From Gymnodinialimonas sp. 202GB13-11 (GTDB lineage: Bacteria; Pseudomonadota; Alphaproteobacteria; Rhodobacterales; Rhodobacteraceae): a stretch of 64,000 bases of DNA. The position numbers and the translations under genes were made by a program. The notes under the pieces are model-generated. The model ran no database searches and had not been told where the DNA came from. It saw only the letters and a list, made by a program, of their open reading frames with translations. Below, piece after piece: positions 52,045 through 60,078 of this stretch (its first letter is position 1; every line of letters begins with the position of its first letter). The stretch spans positions 1,922,001 through 1,986,000 of the forward strand of contig NZ_JBFRBH010000001.1 of NCBI RefSeq assembly GCF_040932485.1, in the 5' to 3' direction.

Positions 52045-53130
52045 TCAGAAGACGATCACGTTGCGGCGGGCCTGACCGGAATTGGTATCCGCAATGGCCT
52101 CATTGATCTGATCGAAGGACCAGGTGCGCGAGACCAATTCATCGAGTTTCAGGCGGCCTTGGCTGTGCAAATCGACCATCCACGGGATATCGCGCTTGAG
52201 GACGATCTCACCGAGGTAGGAGCCGCGGATTCCCTGCCCGGTGGCTGCAAAGATGACGGGCTCATATGGGGTGGTGTCACCGGTATGGGGCATACCCACG
52301 GCATAGGCAGTCCCGCGTGGGGCCAGAAGGCGCAGGGCTTGCTCATAGGCGGGAATGGCCCCGACGGAGACGAAGACGTGATCGGCGAGGTGACCGCCAA
52401 GGATTTTGGTGAGCGCTTTGTGTGGTTTGGGCTCGGAGGCAAGAAGCGTATCGGTGGCGCCGAATTCGAGCGCGTCGGCGAGCTTCTTTTCCTCAAGATC
52501 CATGGCCACGATGCGCGCCGCCCCTGCGATGCGCGCGCCTTGGATGGCGTTCAGGCCCACGCCGCCCGCGCCAATCACGACGACGCGGTCGCCCGGGCGC
52601 ACTTGTGCGGTATTGATTGCTGCACCGACGCCAGTGGGTACGCCACAGGCCAGCAGGCAAGCAACTTCCGATCCGATATTGTCGCCAATTGGTGCGGTTT
52701 GACTGGGGTCGACCACGACCTTCTCAGCGAACGCGCCGCAGTTCATCGCCTTGGTCACGGCGCCGCCATCGGCGGTGGTCAGCACGGGGGCTTCGGGCGT
52801 GTTGCCCGAGCAATACATCGGTTGTGCTGACGCGCAGGAGGCGCAGCCACCGCAGGATTTCGCCAGCGTCACGATCACCCGGTCGCCAAGCGCCACACTC
52901 GTCACGCCATCGCCAAGCGCCGTCACCCGGCCTGCCGCTTCATGCCCGTAAACTGCGGGCAACGCGCCGCCCCAGGCCCCTTCCATATAGGAAATGTCGG
53001 AATGACAGATCGCGACGGCATCGAGGCTGACCTCAATCTCACCAGGACCGGGATCGCGCAGATGCAGCGTCTCAATTTTCAGCGGCTCGCCAAAGGCATG
53101 GCACACGGCGGCGCGGATCTGTTTGGGCAT
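52045..53130 (-). CDS. zinc-dependent alcohol dehydrogenase (MDR family)
   Basis: 361 residues. Catalytic zinc ligands are Cys42 and His63 with Glu64 (YGHEAAG), the structural zinc is held by Cys93, 96, 99 and 107 (CGGCASCASAQPMYC), and the Rossmann motif is VIGAGGVG. The overall form is that of class III-like (formaldehyde/aryl alcohol) dehydrogenases. The substrate is unknown; it may oxidise an intermediate of the pathway that includes the neighbouring enolase-superfamily enzyme. I chose the ATG at 53130, since the extension to 53184 has no family sequence. Confidence 0.9.
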   Translation of the reverse strand: MPKQIRAAVCHAFGEPLKIETLHLRDPGPGEIEVSLDAVAICHSDISYMEGAWGGALPAVYGHEAAGRVTALGDGVTSVALGDRVIVTLAKSCGGCASCASAQPMYCSGNTPEAPVLTTADGGAVTKAMNCGAFAEKVVVDPSQTAPIGDNIGSEVACLLACGVPTGVGAAINTAQVRPGDRVVVIGAGGVGLNAIQGARIAGAARIVAMDLEEKKLADALEFGATDTLLASEPKPHKALTKILGGHLADHVFVSVGAIPAYEQALRLLAPRGTAYAVGMPHTGDTTPYEPVIFAATGQGIRGSYLGEIVLKRDIPWMVDLHSQGRLKLDELVSRTWSFDQINEAIADTNSGQARRNVIVF

Positions 53131-53277
53131 CTGGCCCCTCCCCCTTTTCTTTGCACCTAAGCATCGCGCGGGGGCGGTGCGCAAGCGGGCCGGAACGCGT
53201 CATGGCACAGTAGGTTTGCGACCTTGCCGTTGCGAGAGGGGCTTGCACAGGGGTGCTGCTTTGGCGGAGATGGGGCC

Positions 53278-54069
53278 ATGGATGTGTTGACCTTCGATGA
53301 TGTGGCCCTGCATGTGCAGGTCGATGGCCCGGTAGATGGCCCGCCTGTTGTGTTTGCCAATTCCCTCGGCACGGACCTGCGGTTGTGGGACGGCGTCGTG
53401 GACGCGCTGCCCGAAGGCCTGCGCTTGATCCGCTACGACAAACGCGGCCATGGGCTGAGCACTTGTCCGCCCGCGCCCTACGGCATGGGCGCGCTCGTGC
53501 GCGATGCGGAGCGAGTGATGGATGCGCTCGAGGTTCGTGATGCGGTGTTTGTGGGCCTGTCGATTGGGGGCATGATCGCGCAGGGGCTGGCGGCGAAGCG
53601 GCTGGACCTGATCCGTGCGGTGGTTCTGTCGAACACGGGTGCCAAGATCGGCACGCGGGAGATGTGGGAAGAGCGCATTGCAACGCTGCGCGCGGGCGGA
53701 ATGGCTGCGATGTCAGATGCAATCATGGAGCGCTGGTTCGCTCCAGCCTTCCGCAGCTCAGACGCCGTCTCGCCCTGGCGGCGGATGGTCGAGACCTGCC
53801 CAGTAGAGGGCTATGCCGGCTGCAGCGCCGCAATCGCAGGAAGTGATTTTTACACCACAACAGCCGCCCTGCGCTTGCCCGCCATGGTTATCGCGGGTGA
53901 CAGGGATGGCGCGACGCCGCCTGATCTGGTGCGCGAACTGGCCGAGCTGATCCCGGGCGCGCGGTTCGAATTGATGCGCAATGTCGGGCATTTGCCTTGC
54001 GTGGAGAAACCGGATGAATACGCCAAGCTTTTGACCGGGTTTCTTAATGATATTGGGCATTTGCCATGA
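53278..54069 (+). CDS. pcaD: 3-oxoadipate enol-lactonase
   Basis: 263 residues, alpha/beta hydrolase fold. The nucleophile is Ser95 (GLSIGGM), the acid lies in AGDRDGATPP and His238 in NVGHLPCVE. RYDKRGHGLS and the CPVEGYAGCSAAIAGSDF segment are typical of PcaD. It hydrolyses 3-oxoadipate enol-lactone in the protocatechuate branch. The last bases overlap pcaB (ATGA), so the assignment is reinforced by the neighbour. The ring-cleavage genes pcaGH and pcaC are not in the window. Confidence 0.9.
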   Translation: MDVLTFDDVALHVQVDGPVDGPPVVFANSLGTDLRLWDGVVDALPEGLRLIRYDKRGHGLSTCPPAPYGMGALVRDAERVMDALEVRDAVFVGLSIGGMIAQGLAAKRLDLIRAVVLSNTGAKIGTREMWEERIATLRAGGMAAMSDAIMERWFAPAFRSSDAVSPWRRMVETCPVEGYAGCSAAIAGSDFYTTTAALRLPAMVIAGDRDGATPPDLVRELAELIPGARFELMRNVGHLPCVEKPDEYAKLLTGFLNDIGHLP

Positions 54070-55376
54070 GTGTATCTCCATTCGACAGCCCTATGCACCG
54101 GCATCTGTTCGGCGATGCTGAGGTCGGGCGGCTTTTTACCGACACGGCTGAGGTTCGCGCAATGATGCTGGTGCTCGGCACGCTCGCGAAGGTGCAGGGT
54201 GAAGCGGGCGTGATCCCGCAAATCTCCGGCGCATTTCTGCACCGGTCCGCCATGGAGCTTCAGGTCGACCCGGACGGGCTTGGGGGCGCAAATGGCGTCG
54301 TCGTTCCCGCCCTCGTCGCGGCCTTCCGCAAGGCCCTCGACGCGCCGGAGCATGGGCAATACCTGCATTGGGGCGCGACAAGCCAGGATATCCAGGACAC
54401 AGCTCTAATGCTGCGGATGCGGCAGGTGCTGACCTTGATCGAAGCCCGCTTGAAAGGCGCCCTAGCACGCCTTGCCGACCTGGCGGAGAGCGAGGCCGAG
54501 ACGCCGATGGCCGCGCGGACTTATGGGCAGGCGGCAGTGCCTTCGAGTTTCGGGGCGCAAGTTGCCTCTTGGGGATGGCCAGTGTTGCGGGTGTTAGAGC
54601 GATTGGAGCCCCTGCGCGCGCACGCTCTGGCGGTGTCGCTCAGTGGTGCGGCGGGCACGGCCAGCCAATTGGGCGAAGATCCGGCGGCGTTGCGCGCTGC
54701 GTTGGCCGAGGCATTGGGCCTGACCGATCCGGGTGCAAGTTGGCACGCCGACCGGAGCCGCGTTATCGAGCTTTCGCAATGGCTTGAGAGCCTTTGCTCA
54801 TGCGGCGGCAAGATCGGGACCGACATTATGATCGGTGCGCGATCTGACATCGGGGAATTGCGATTGGACGGGGCCGGAGGCTCCTCCACCATGCCGCAAA
54901 AGCAAAACCCGGTTGGCCCCTCGGTGCTGGTGGCGCTGTCACGTTTTGCACCCGCACAAGCCGTAGCACTAACCCACCCCCATACAGAGGCACGCGACGG
55001 CGCGGGCTGGTTCACCGAATGGCTGATCCTGCCCCAACTTGCCATGGCCGCCGCCCGCTCAGCGGCCCTGATGTCCGGGGTTTTGGAAGCGCTTACTCCA
55101 GATCGGGACGCAATGGCCGCCAAGCTGGAAGCAGCAAACGGAACTCTTCACGCCGAAGCGCTCTCCTTTGCATTGGCAAAAGGTATGGGCCGCCCCGCAG
55201 CGCAAGCCGCTCTGAAAGAGCTGGCGAACGAGGCTGCGGCGACTGGCACGTTCCTGCCTGATCTGGTCGCAAAGGCGCACCCAGATGTGCAGATGCCGGA
55301 TCTGGCCAACCTCGGCCAAGCCCCCATAGACGCCCGCACCTTCGCTAAAGCCGCGCGCGCTGCCCTCTTGCCGTAA
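54066..55376 (+). CDS. pcaB: 3-carboxy-cis,cis-muconate cycloisomerase
   Basis: 436 residues of the fumarase/aspartase superfamily. The signature loop is GSSTMPQKQNP and the WGATSQDIQDTALMLRMRQ segment is typical of PcaB. It forms 4-carboxymuconolactone from the ring-cleavage product of protocatechuate. It is coupled to pcaD through ATGA. A perfect 22-bp inverted repeat follows the stop, probably belonging to the next gene. Confidence 0.92.
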   Translation: MSVSPFDSPMHRHLFGDAEVGRLFTDTAEVRAMMLVLGTLAKVQGEAGVIPQISGAFLHRSAMELQVDPDGLGGANGVVVPALVAAFRKALDAPEHGQYLHWGATSQDIQDTALMLRMRQVLTLIEARLKGALARLADLAESEAETPMAARTYGQAAVPSSFGAQVASWGWPVLRVLERLEPLRAHALAVSLSGAAGTASQLGEDPAALRAALAEALGLTDPGASWHADRSRVIELSQWLESLCSCGGKIGTDIMIGARSDIGELRLDGAGGSSTMPQKQNPVGPSVLVALSRFAPAQAVALTHPHTEARDGAGWFTEWLILPQLAMAAARSAALMSGVLEALTPDRDAMAAKLEAANGTLHAEALSFALAKGMGRPAAQAALKELANEAAATGTFLPDLVAKAHPDVQMPDLANLGQAPIDARTFAKAARAALLP

Positions 55377-55380
55377 AGCG

Positions 55381-55402
55381 TGTGTCAATCTAGGTTGACA
55401 CA
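55381..55402. promoter_or_regulatory. perfect 22-bp inverted repeat, probable operator of the efflux gene
   Basis: TGTGTCAA-TCTAGG-TTGACACA has two perfect 8-base arms around a 6-base spacer, and ends 17 bases before the MFS start codon. Its position fits an operator at which a TetR- or MarR-type repressor blocks transcription or translation start. No regulator gene is adjacent. Confidence 0.65.
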
Positions 55403-55419
55403 ACCAACGCGAGAGCCGC

Positions 55420-56631
55420 ATGCGCCTTCCCACCCTTTTCATCCTGATCACCGTGACGATCGACGCCATGGGCATTGGCCTGATCCTGCCGGTGATGCCC
55501 GACCTGATCGCCGATGTGCGCGGCGGAAACCTCGCGCAAGCGGCGGCGTGGGGCGGTGCGCTTTCCTTTGCCTATGCGGTAATGCAGTTCGCATGTGCGC
55601 CGGCCCTCGGCAATCTGTCAGACCGCTTTGGGCGCAGACCCGTCCTGTTGATTTCAATGGCTGTTCTCGCCCTCGACTACGTGGTGATGAGCGTCGCATC
55701 GACCATCTGGCTTTTGCTGATCGGGCGCATCATCGCAGGTATTGCCGCAGGCACCCACGCCACGGGCCTTGCCTATATGGCCGACATCTCCCCGCCTGAA
55801 AAACGCTCACAAAACTTCGGCCTGATCTCCGCCGGGTTCGGCGTGGGCTTTATCCTGGGGCCATTGATCGGCGGTCTATTGGGGGATCTCGACCCACGCG
55901 CGCCCTTCATTGCCGCCGCCTGCCTCGCCGCCGCGAACTTCGCCTTCGGCTATTTCGTCCTGCCGGAAAGCCTGCCGAAAGACCGCCGTCGCCCCTTCAG
56001 ACTATTGCGCGCGAACCCGATCGGCGGGCTGATCTTCATCGGCAAACTACCCGGTATTTTCGCCCTGCTCTGCGTCATGCTGGCCTACCAGACGGCGAAC
56101 TTCGTCTACCCAGCGATCTGGGCCTATTTCACGCAAGCCGCCTTTGGGTGGAGCACCGGCGTCGTGGGCTTTTCCCTGGCCGTCTACGGCGTTTCGATTG
56201 CGCTGGTCCAAGGCGGATTGATCCGGCCCGTTCTGGCCCGATTGGGGGAGGCGCGGGCGGTCTATTTTGGCTTGATCCTGAACACCGTCTGCCTCCTCGC
56301 CTATGGCCTTGCAGGCCAGCCCTGGATGATCTGGGTGCTGATCCCGATCTCGGCCTGCGGGGCGTTGGTCGCACCGGCGATGCAAGGCGTGATGAGCCGG
56401 GCGGCCGGCGCGGACCAACAGGGCGAATTGCAGGGCGTGCTGGCCTCCATCTCATCGCTGTCGATGATCCTGAGCCCGGTGATGATGACGCAAGCGTTCT
56501 TCTGGTTCACCCGCGACGGCGCAGACCCTTACCTGCCCGGCGCCCCGTTCCTGTTGGCCGCAATCCTGATGGCGGGGGCATTCGCGATTTTCGCCGCCAC
56601 CCGGCGCAGTGGATCACCCGCGCGCGCTTAA
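55420..56631 (+). CDS. TetA-like MFS drug efflux transporter
   Basis: 403 residues with 12 predicted helices. The motif A loop GNLSDRFGRRPVLLIS, the helix-1 segment TIDAMGIGLILPVMPDLI and GFGVGFILGPLIGGLLGDL match the tetracycline/H+ antiporter (TetA) branch of DHA1 MFS pumps. It likely exports a drug or toxic compound by proton antiport. Tetracycline itself is not proven, as many chromosomal relatives have other substrates. The operator-like repeat just upstream suggests induction. The stop shares TTAA with the convergent gene. Confidence 0.88.
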   Translation: MRLPTLFILITVTIDAMGIGLILPVMPDLIADVRGGNLAQAAAWGGALSFAYAVMQFACAPALGNLSDRFGRRPVLLISMAVLALDYVVMSVASTIWLLLIGRIIAGIAAGTHATGLAYMADISPPEKRSQNFGLISAGFGVGFILGPLIGGLLGDLDPRAPFIAAACLAAANFAFGYFVLPESLPKDRRRPFRLLRANPIGGLIFIGKLPGIFALLCVMLAYQTANFVYPAIWAYFTQAAFGWSTGVVGFSLAVYGVSIALVQGGLIRPVLARLGEARAVYFGLILNTVCLLAYGLAGQPWMIWVLIPISACGALVAPAMQGVMSRAAGADQQGELQGVLASISSLSMILSPVMMTQAFFWFTRDGADPYLPGAPFLLAAILMAGAFAIFAATRRSGSPARA

Positions 56632-57602
56632 CCCTCGGCCATGATTTGCGCGTAGAGCGCCGGGTCGACATTTCCGCCCGAAAGAGTTGCGATCACTGGG
56701 CCATCGGCGAGCTTGTCCCCGTGGAACAGAGCCGCCGCAAGCGCCACCGCCCCGCCGGGCTCTACGACCAGTTTCAAACGGCTGGCGGCATGGCGCATGG
56801 CGGATTTCGCCTCTTCATCGGTGACCACAATCCCCGGACCGCACAGCGATGCCATAATCGGAAAGGTGATCTGCCCCGGCGCGCGCGTCAGAACCGCATC
56901 ACACAAGCCGACCTCCGGCCCGTTATTGGCCTCGATCCCGCCCGAGGCGAGTGAACGGGCCACATCGTCGAACCCCTCCGGCTCAATGGGCCGCACCACC
57001 ATATCCGGCGCGCGCGCGGCCAAGGCGGTCGCGATCCCAGCGGTCAGCCCGCCCCCGCCGCAGCACGTCAACACGGTCGCCTCGGTCACGCCCTGCTCCG
57101 CCGCTTGTTCCGCAATCTCCAGCCCGCACGTGCCCTGCCCCGCGATCACCATCGGCTCGTCATAGGGCTTCACCAGCGTCAGCCCGCGATCCGCACGTAA
57201 CGCCTCTCCAATCTCTTCTCGGCTTTCACCACCGGCACGGTCGTAAAGCACAACCTCCGCCCCCAACGCGCGCGTATTCTCGATCTTCAAGGTGGGCGCA
57301 TCAGCAGGCATCAGGATCACCGCAGGCACGCCGTGCATCTTCGCCGCAAGCGCCACACCCTGCGCATGATTGCCCGAGGAAAAGGCCACGACGCCCTTTG
57401 CGCGCACCCCGTCTTCCATCGCCGACAAGGCAGACCAGCCGCCACGGAACTTGAATGACCCCGTGTGCTGCAAAACCTCTGGTTTCAGGAAAACCCGCCG
57501 CCCCGCGATCTCATCCAGAAAGGGAGACGACAACAGAGGCGTGCGGCGCACAACGCCCTCAGCCCGCTTCGCCGCCGCCTCGATATCCGCAATCCCGATC
57601 AT
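56628..57602 (-). CDS. threonine/serine dehydratase-like PLP enzyme
   Basis: 324 residues of fold-type II. The Schiff-base Lys51 is in TGSFKFRG, the phosphate-binding loop is CCGGGGLTAG, and FSSGNHAQGVALAAK is the substrate loop. It lacks the C-terminal regulatory domain of IlvA, so it is of the catabolic dehydratase or serine-racemase type. It deaminates Thr/Ser or racemises Ser, or acts on a related amino acid. It is the last gene of a three-gene minus-strand operon whose members overlap by 4 bases. Confidence 0.88.
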   Translation of the reverse strand: MIGIADIEAAAKRAEGVVRRTPLLSSPFLDEIAGRRVFLKPEVLQHTGSFKFRGGWSALSAMEDGVRAKGVVAFSSGNHAQGVALAAKMHGVPAVILMPADAPTLKIENTRALGAEVVLYDRAGGESREEIGEALRADRGLTLVKPYDEPMVIAGQGTCGLEIAEQAAEQGVTEATVLTCCGGGGLTAGIATALAARAPDMVVRPIEPEGFDDVARSLASGGIEANNGPEVGLCDAVLTRAPGQITFPIMASLCGPGIVVTDEEAKSAMRHAASRLKLVVEPGGAVALAAALFHGDKLADGPVIATLSGGNVDPALYAQIMAEG

Positions 57603-58438
57603 GTCGCCACCTTCTCCAAAACCGCATCAATCACCGCGCGCGCGCCCGTCTCGTCAAGGAAAGGCACATGGCCCCGGTCACCAAGCTCTACAAACGCCAT
57701 ATCCGGCCTGCGCCGCCGCATCTCGGCGGCGGTCTCAACCGACAGGATATTCGACTGCGCGCCTCGGATCAGGCCGAGCGGCAGGCCCGCCAAAGCATCG
57801 AACAGTGGCCACAAATCCGGCGCCTCGAAATCAGGCGCGAAGGCAGGCGCCACCGCATCGCGCAACTTCGGATCGTAACGCAGGTGCAACGCACCGCCCT
57901 CCTCCCGCCAGATGCGGCGCACAAAGGCCGCCCACGTAGCGGAGGGCACGTTGCGGAAGATGCCGTCATAGAGCGCAGGCATGGCCGCCGCCGCCTCCTC
58001 CAGCGAGGCAAAGGCCGGAGGCTTGCCGATATACTCCATGATCGCGCCAAGACCTTCGGCCATGATGTCCGGACCGATATCGTTGAAAACCACGCCCGAC
58101 AGCCGATCCCGCGCCATCACGGCCAGCATCAGCGCAACTAGCCCGCCTCGCGACGTGCCCAGAATGCAGGCCTTCTCAATCCCGAGATGGTCTAGCAGCG
58201 CAACAACATCTTGCGCCTCTTGCGGCGGCGAATAGGTGGAAAAATCGGCATAATCCGATGCCCCCCGTCCTCGAAAATCCATCCGGATCACCCGCGCGCG
58301 ATCCCGATAGTGCTCAAGCACCGGCTCGAAATCATCCATGTTCCGCGTCAAGCCTGGCAGGCACAGCAACGCCCCCCCGTCCCCCTGATCGTCATAGGCC
58401 AGCCGAACGCCATCTGCCGCCGTCACATAATCCATCAT
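57599..58438 (-). CDS. alpha/beta hydrolase
   Basis: 279 residues. The nucleophile elbow GTSRGG gives Ser96, the oxyanion region is CLPGLTRN, and the C-terminal His is in GDRGHVPFLDE. The MDFRGRGASDY segment is typical of the MhpC/haloperoxidase-like branch. The substrate is unknown. It overlaps the haloacid dehalogenase gene upstream and the dehydratase gene downstream by 4 bases each, so the three are co-translated. Tandem ATG codons (58438 and 58435) leave a one-residue uncertainty. Confidence 0.88.
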   Translation of the reverse strand: MMDYVTAADGVRLAYDDQGDGGALLCLPGLTRNMDDFEPVLEHYRDRARVIRMDFRGRGASDYADFSTYSPPQEAQDVVALLDHLGIEKACILGTSRGGLVALMLAVMARDRLSGVVFNDIGPDIMAEGLGAIMEYIGKPPAFASLEEAAAAMPALYDGIFRNVPSATWAAFVRRIWREEGGALHLRYDPKLRDAVAPAFAPDFEAPDLWPLFDALAGLPLGLIRGAQSNILSVETAAEMRRRRPDMAFVELGDRGHVPFLDETGARAVIDAVLEKVAT

Positions 58439-59124
58439 GAAAGCCCCACGATTTGCGGCACGCCCGTCAGATCATGGGCCACCCGCCCGGGCACGCTGCC
58501 CAACCGGTCCACCGGCTCGCCCGCCCGGTTCACCCACAACGTGTCAAACCCATAGGCCGCGCCGAACGCGGCGTCCCAGCCGTTGGACGACACAAACAAA
58601 GCCTCATCCGATGTGCAGCCAAACCGCGCGCCCACCATGTCATAGACGCGCGTGTCAGGTTTGAAGATGCCAACATCCTCAACACTCAGAACAGCATCCA
58701 GATCAGCGCCAATTCCTGCGCTCTCCACGGCCCCTTCCAGCATGGCAGGCGATCCGTTCGACAAGATCGCGGTCTGCAATCCCCCGCGTTTCAGCGCGGC
58801 CAACATCGCGGGCACCTCAGGATAAGCCGCCAACTGCCAGTAAAGCCCCAAAAGCGCCTCGCGCAATTCGGGGTCCGCGAGGCCCGCCCGTTCCAAAGCC
58901 CAGTCGAGCCCGTCTTGCGTCACCTGCCAAAAGTCCACGTAGTCCCGTGCCACGGCGCGCAGCCACGAGTAGCTTAGTTGCTTGGCCCGCCAATCGGCGG
59001 CAACCTGTTGCCAAACCTTGGAAAACGCCGCCCGCCCCGGCTCTTCCGACAGCGCGCGCGCGGCCGCTGACACATCAAACAACGTACCATAGGCATCAAA
59101 CACACAGACCTTGATTTCCGACAT
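58435..59124 (-). CDS. haloacid dehalogenase, type II
   Basis: 229 residues, typical of (S)-2-haloacid dehalogenases. The nucleophile is Asp10 (VFDAYGTLFDV), motif II is AILSNGSP, Lys is in GIFKPD, and the type II hallmark SSNGWDAAFGAAYGFDTLWVNR is present. It should displace halide from 2-haloalkanoates. It heads an overlapping operon with the hydrolase and dehydratase-like genes, which might process the hydroxy acid or a related compound. That link is inference. Confidence 0.9.
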   Translation of the reverse strand: MSEIKVCVFDAYGTLFDVSAAARALSEEPGRAAFSKVWQQVAADWRAKQLSYSWLRAVARDYVDFWQVTQDGLDWALERAGLADPELREALLGLYWQLAAYPEVPAMLAALKRGGLQTAILSNGSPAMLEGAVESAGIGADLDAVLSVEDVGIFKPDTRVYDMVGARFGCTSDEALFVSSNGWDAAFGAAYGFDTLWVNRAGEPVDRLGSVPGRVAHDLTGVPQIVGLS

Positions 59125-59208
59125 CTCATCCCCCTGTCAGACGACACTGCCACGGCCCCAAAGGCCCTGCAACGCCACCCTTACTGGTTTTCACAATACC
59201 TCGGGGGA

Positions 59209-59238
59209 GTCGCGGTACGCGACGGGGGCAGCGCCCCC
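59209..59238. repeat. pair of GC-rich hairpins related to the 1751-1853 element
   Basis: GTCGCG-GTA-CGCGAC (59209-59223) is directly followed by GGGGGC-AGC-GCCCCC (59224-59238). The second hairpin is close to the GGGGGGC-AAC-GCCCCCC hairpin at 1758. Such elements probably belong to a dispersed intergenic palindrome family of this genome. Confidence 0.5.
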
Positions 59239-59245
59239 ACACTCT

Positions 59246-59273
59246 AAAAAACCGAATGCCGCGCCAACGGCGC
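59246..59273 (-). terminator. possible terminator after fabI
   Basis: On the minus strand GCGCC-GTT-GGCGC (59261-59273) is followed after eight bases by a TTTTTT run. The 5-bp stem is short and the T-run is displaced, so confidence is limited. It lies just 7 bases beyond the fabI stop. Confidence 0.4.
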
Positions 59274-59280
59274 AATTTGA

Positions 59281-60069
59281 TCAGAGGTTCTCGGGCTGCG
59301 GCATACTCAGCACGTGGAAGCCGCCATCCACCACGACGATCTCGCCTGTCGTGCAGGCCCCATAATCCGACGCCAGATAGACCGCCGTGCCACCCACAGC
59401 CTCCAGCGTCGCGTTGGACCGCAGCGGTGCATTGGCTTCCGTCGCCTTGAACGTCTTGCGTGCACCGCCGATCGCGGCCCCGGCCAATGTCTTCATTGGA
59501 CCCGGAGAGATTGCGTTGACCCGTACACCTTGCGGACCCAGATCATTCGCCAGGTAACGAACTGAAGATTCCAGCGCCGCCTTGGCCACGCCCATCACAT
59601 TGTAGAACGGCGTCACGCGGTTCGATCCCTGGTAGGTCAGCGTCAGCAACGCGCCGCCGTCGGGCATCAGCTCCGCCGCACGGCGGGCCACGTCGATAAA
59701 CGAGAAGCACGAGATCGTCATCGAGTTCTGAAAGTTCGCCCGCGTGGTGTTCGTGAAACGACCGGTCAACTCATTCTTGTCTGAGTAAGCAATCGCGTGG
59801 ACCACGAAATCGAGGCTACCCCACCGGTCTTTCAGGGCCGCGAAACAGGCGTCCATACTGTCATCGTCGTTCACGTCCACGTCGACCATGAAGTCACTGC
59901 CAAGCGAGGCGGCCAATGGCTCAACCCGCTTGCCGAAAGCTTCGCCCTGATAGGAAAAGGCCAGTTCCGCGCCCTCGGCGTGCAGCGCCTTGGCAATGCC
60001 CCAGGCAATGGACCGATCATTGGCGACGCCCATCACGAGGCCCCGCTTGCCCTTCATCAAATCAGCCAT
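59281..60069 (-). CDS. fabI: enoyl-ACP reductase FabI
   Basis: 262 residues. It reduces enoyl-ACP with NAD(P)H in the last step of each fatty acid elongation cycle. Catalytic Tyr156 and Lys163 (FYNVMGVAK), with Tyr146, fall at the same numbers as in the E. coli enzyme. The nucleotide motif is GVANDRSIAWGIA. It is the third fab gene in the order fabA, M50 gene, fabB, fabI on the minus strand, 9 bases after fabB. The ribosome site is weak. Confidence 0.95.
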   Translation of the reverse strand: MADLMKGKRGLVMGVANDRSIAWGIAKALHAEGAELAFSYQGEAFGKRVEPLAASLGSDFMVDVDVNDDDSMDACFAALKDRWGSLDFVVHAIAYSDKNELTGRFTNTTRANFQNSMTISCFSFIDVARRAAELMPDGGALLTLTYQGSNRVTPFYNVMGVAKAALESSVRYLANDLGPQGVRVNAISPGPMKTLAGAAIGGARKTFKATEANAPLRSNATLEAVGGTAVYLASDYGACTTGEIVVVDGGFHVLSMPQPENL

Positions 60070-60078
60070 CTTGCAATC

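Noticed and set aside
55395-55400. TTGACA as a -35 box upstream of the MFS gene
   Set aside because: A -10 box at the right distance would fall on the start codon; the hexamer is better explained as one arm of the 22-bp inverted repeat.
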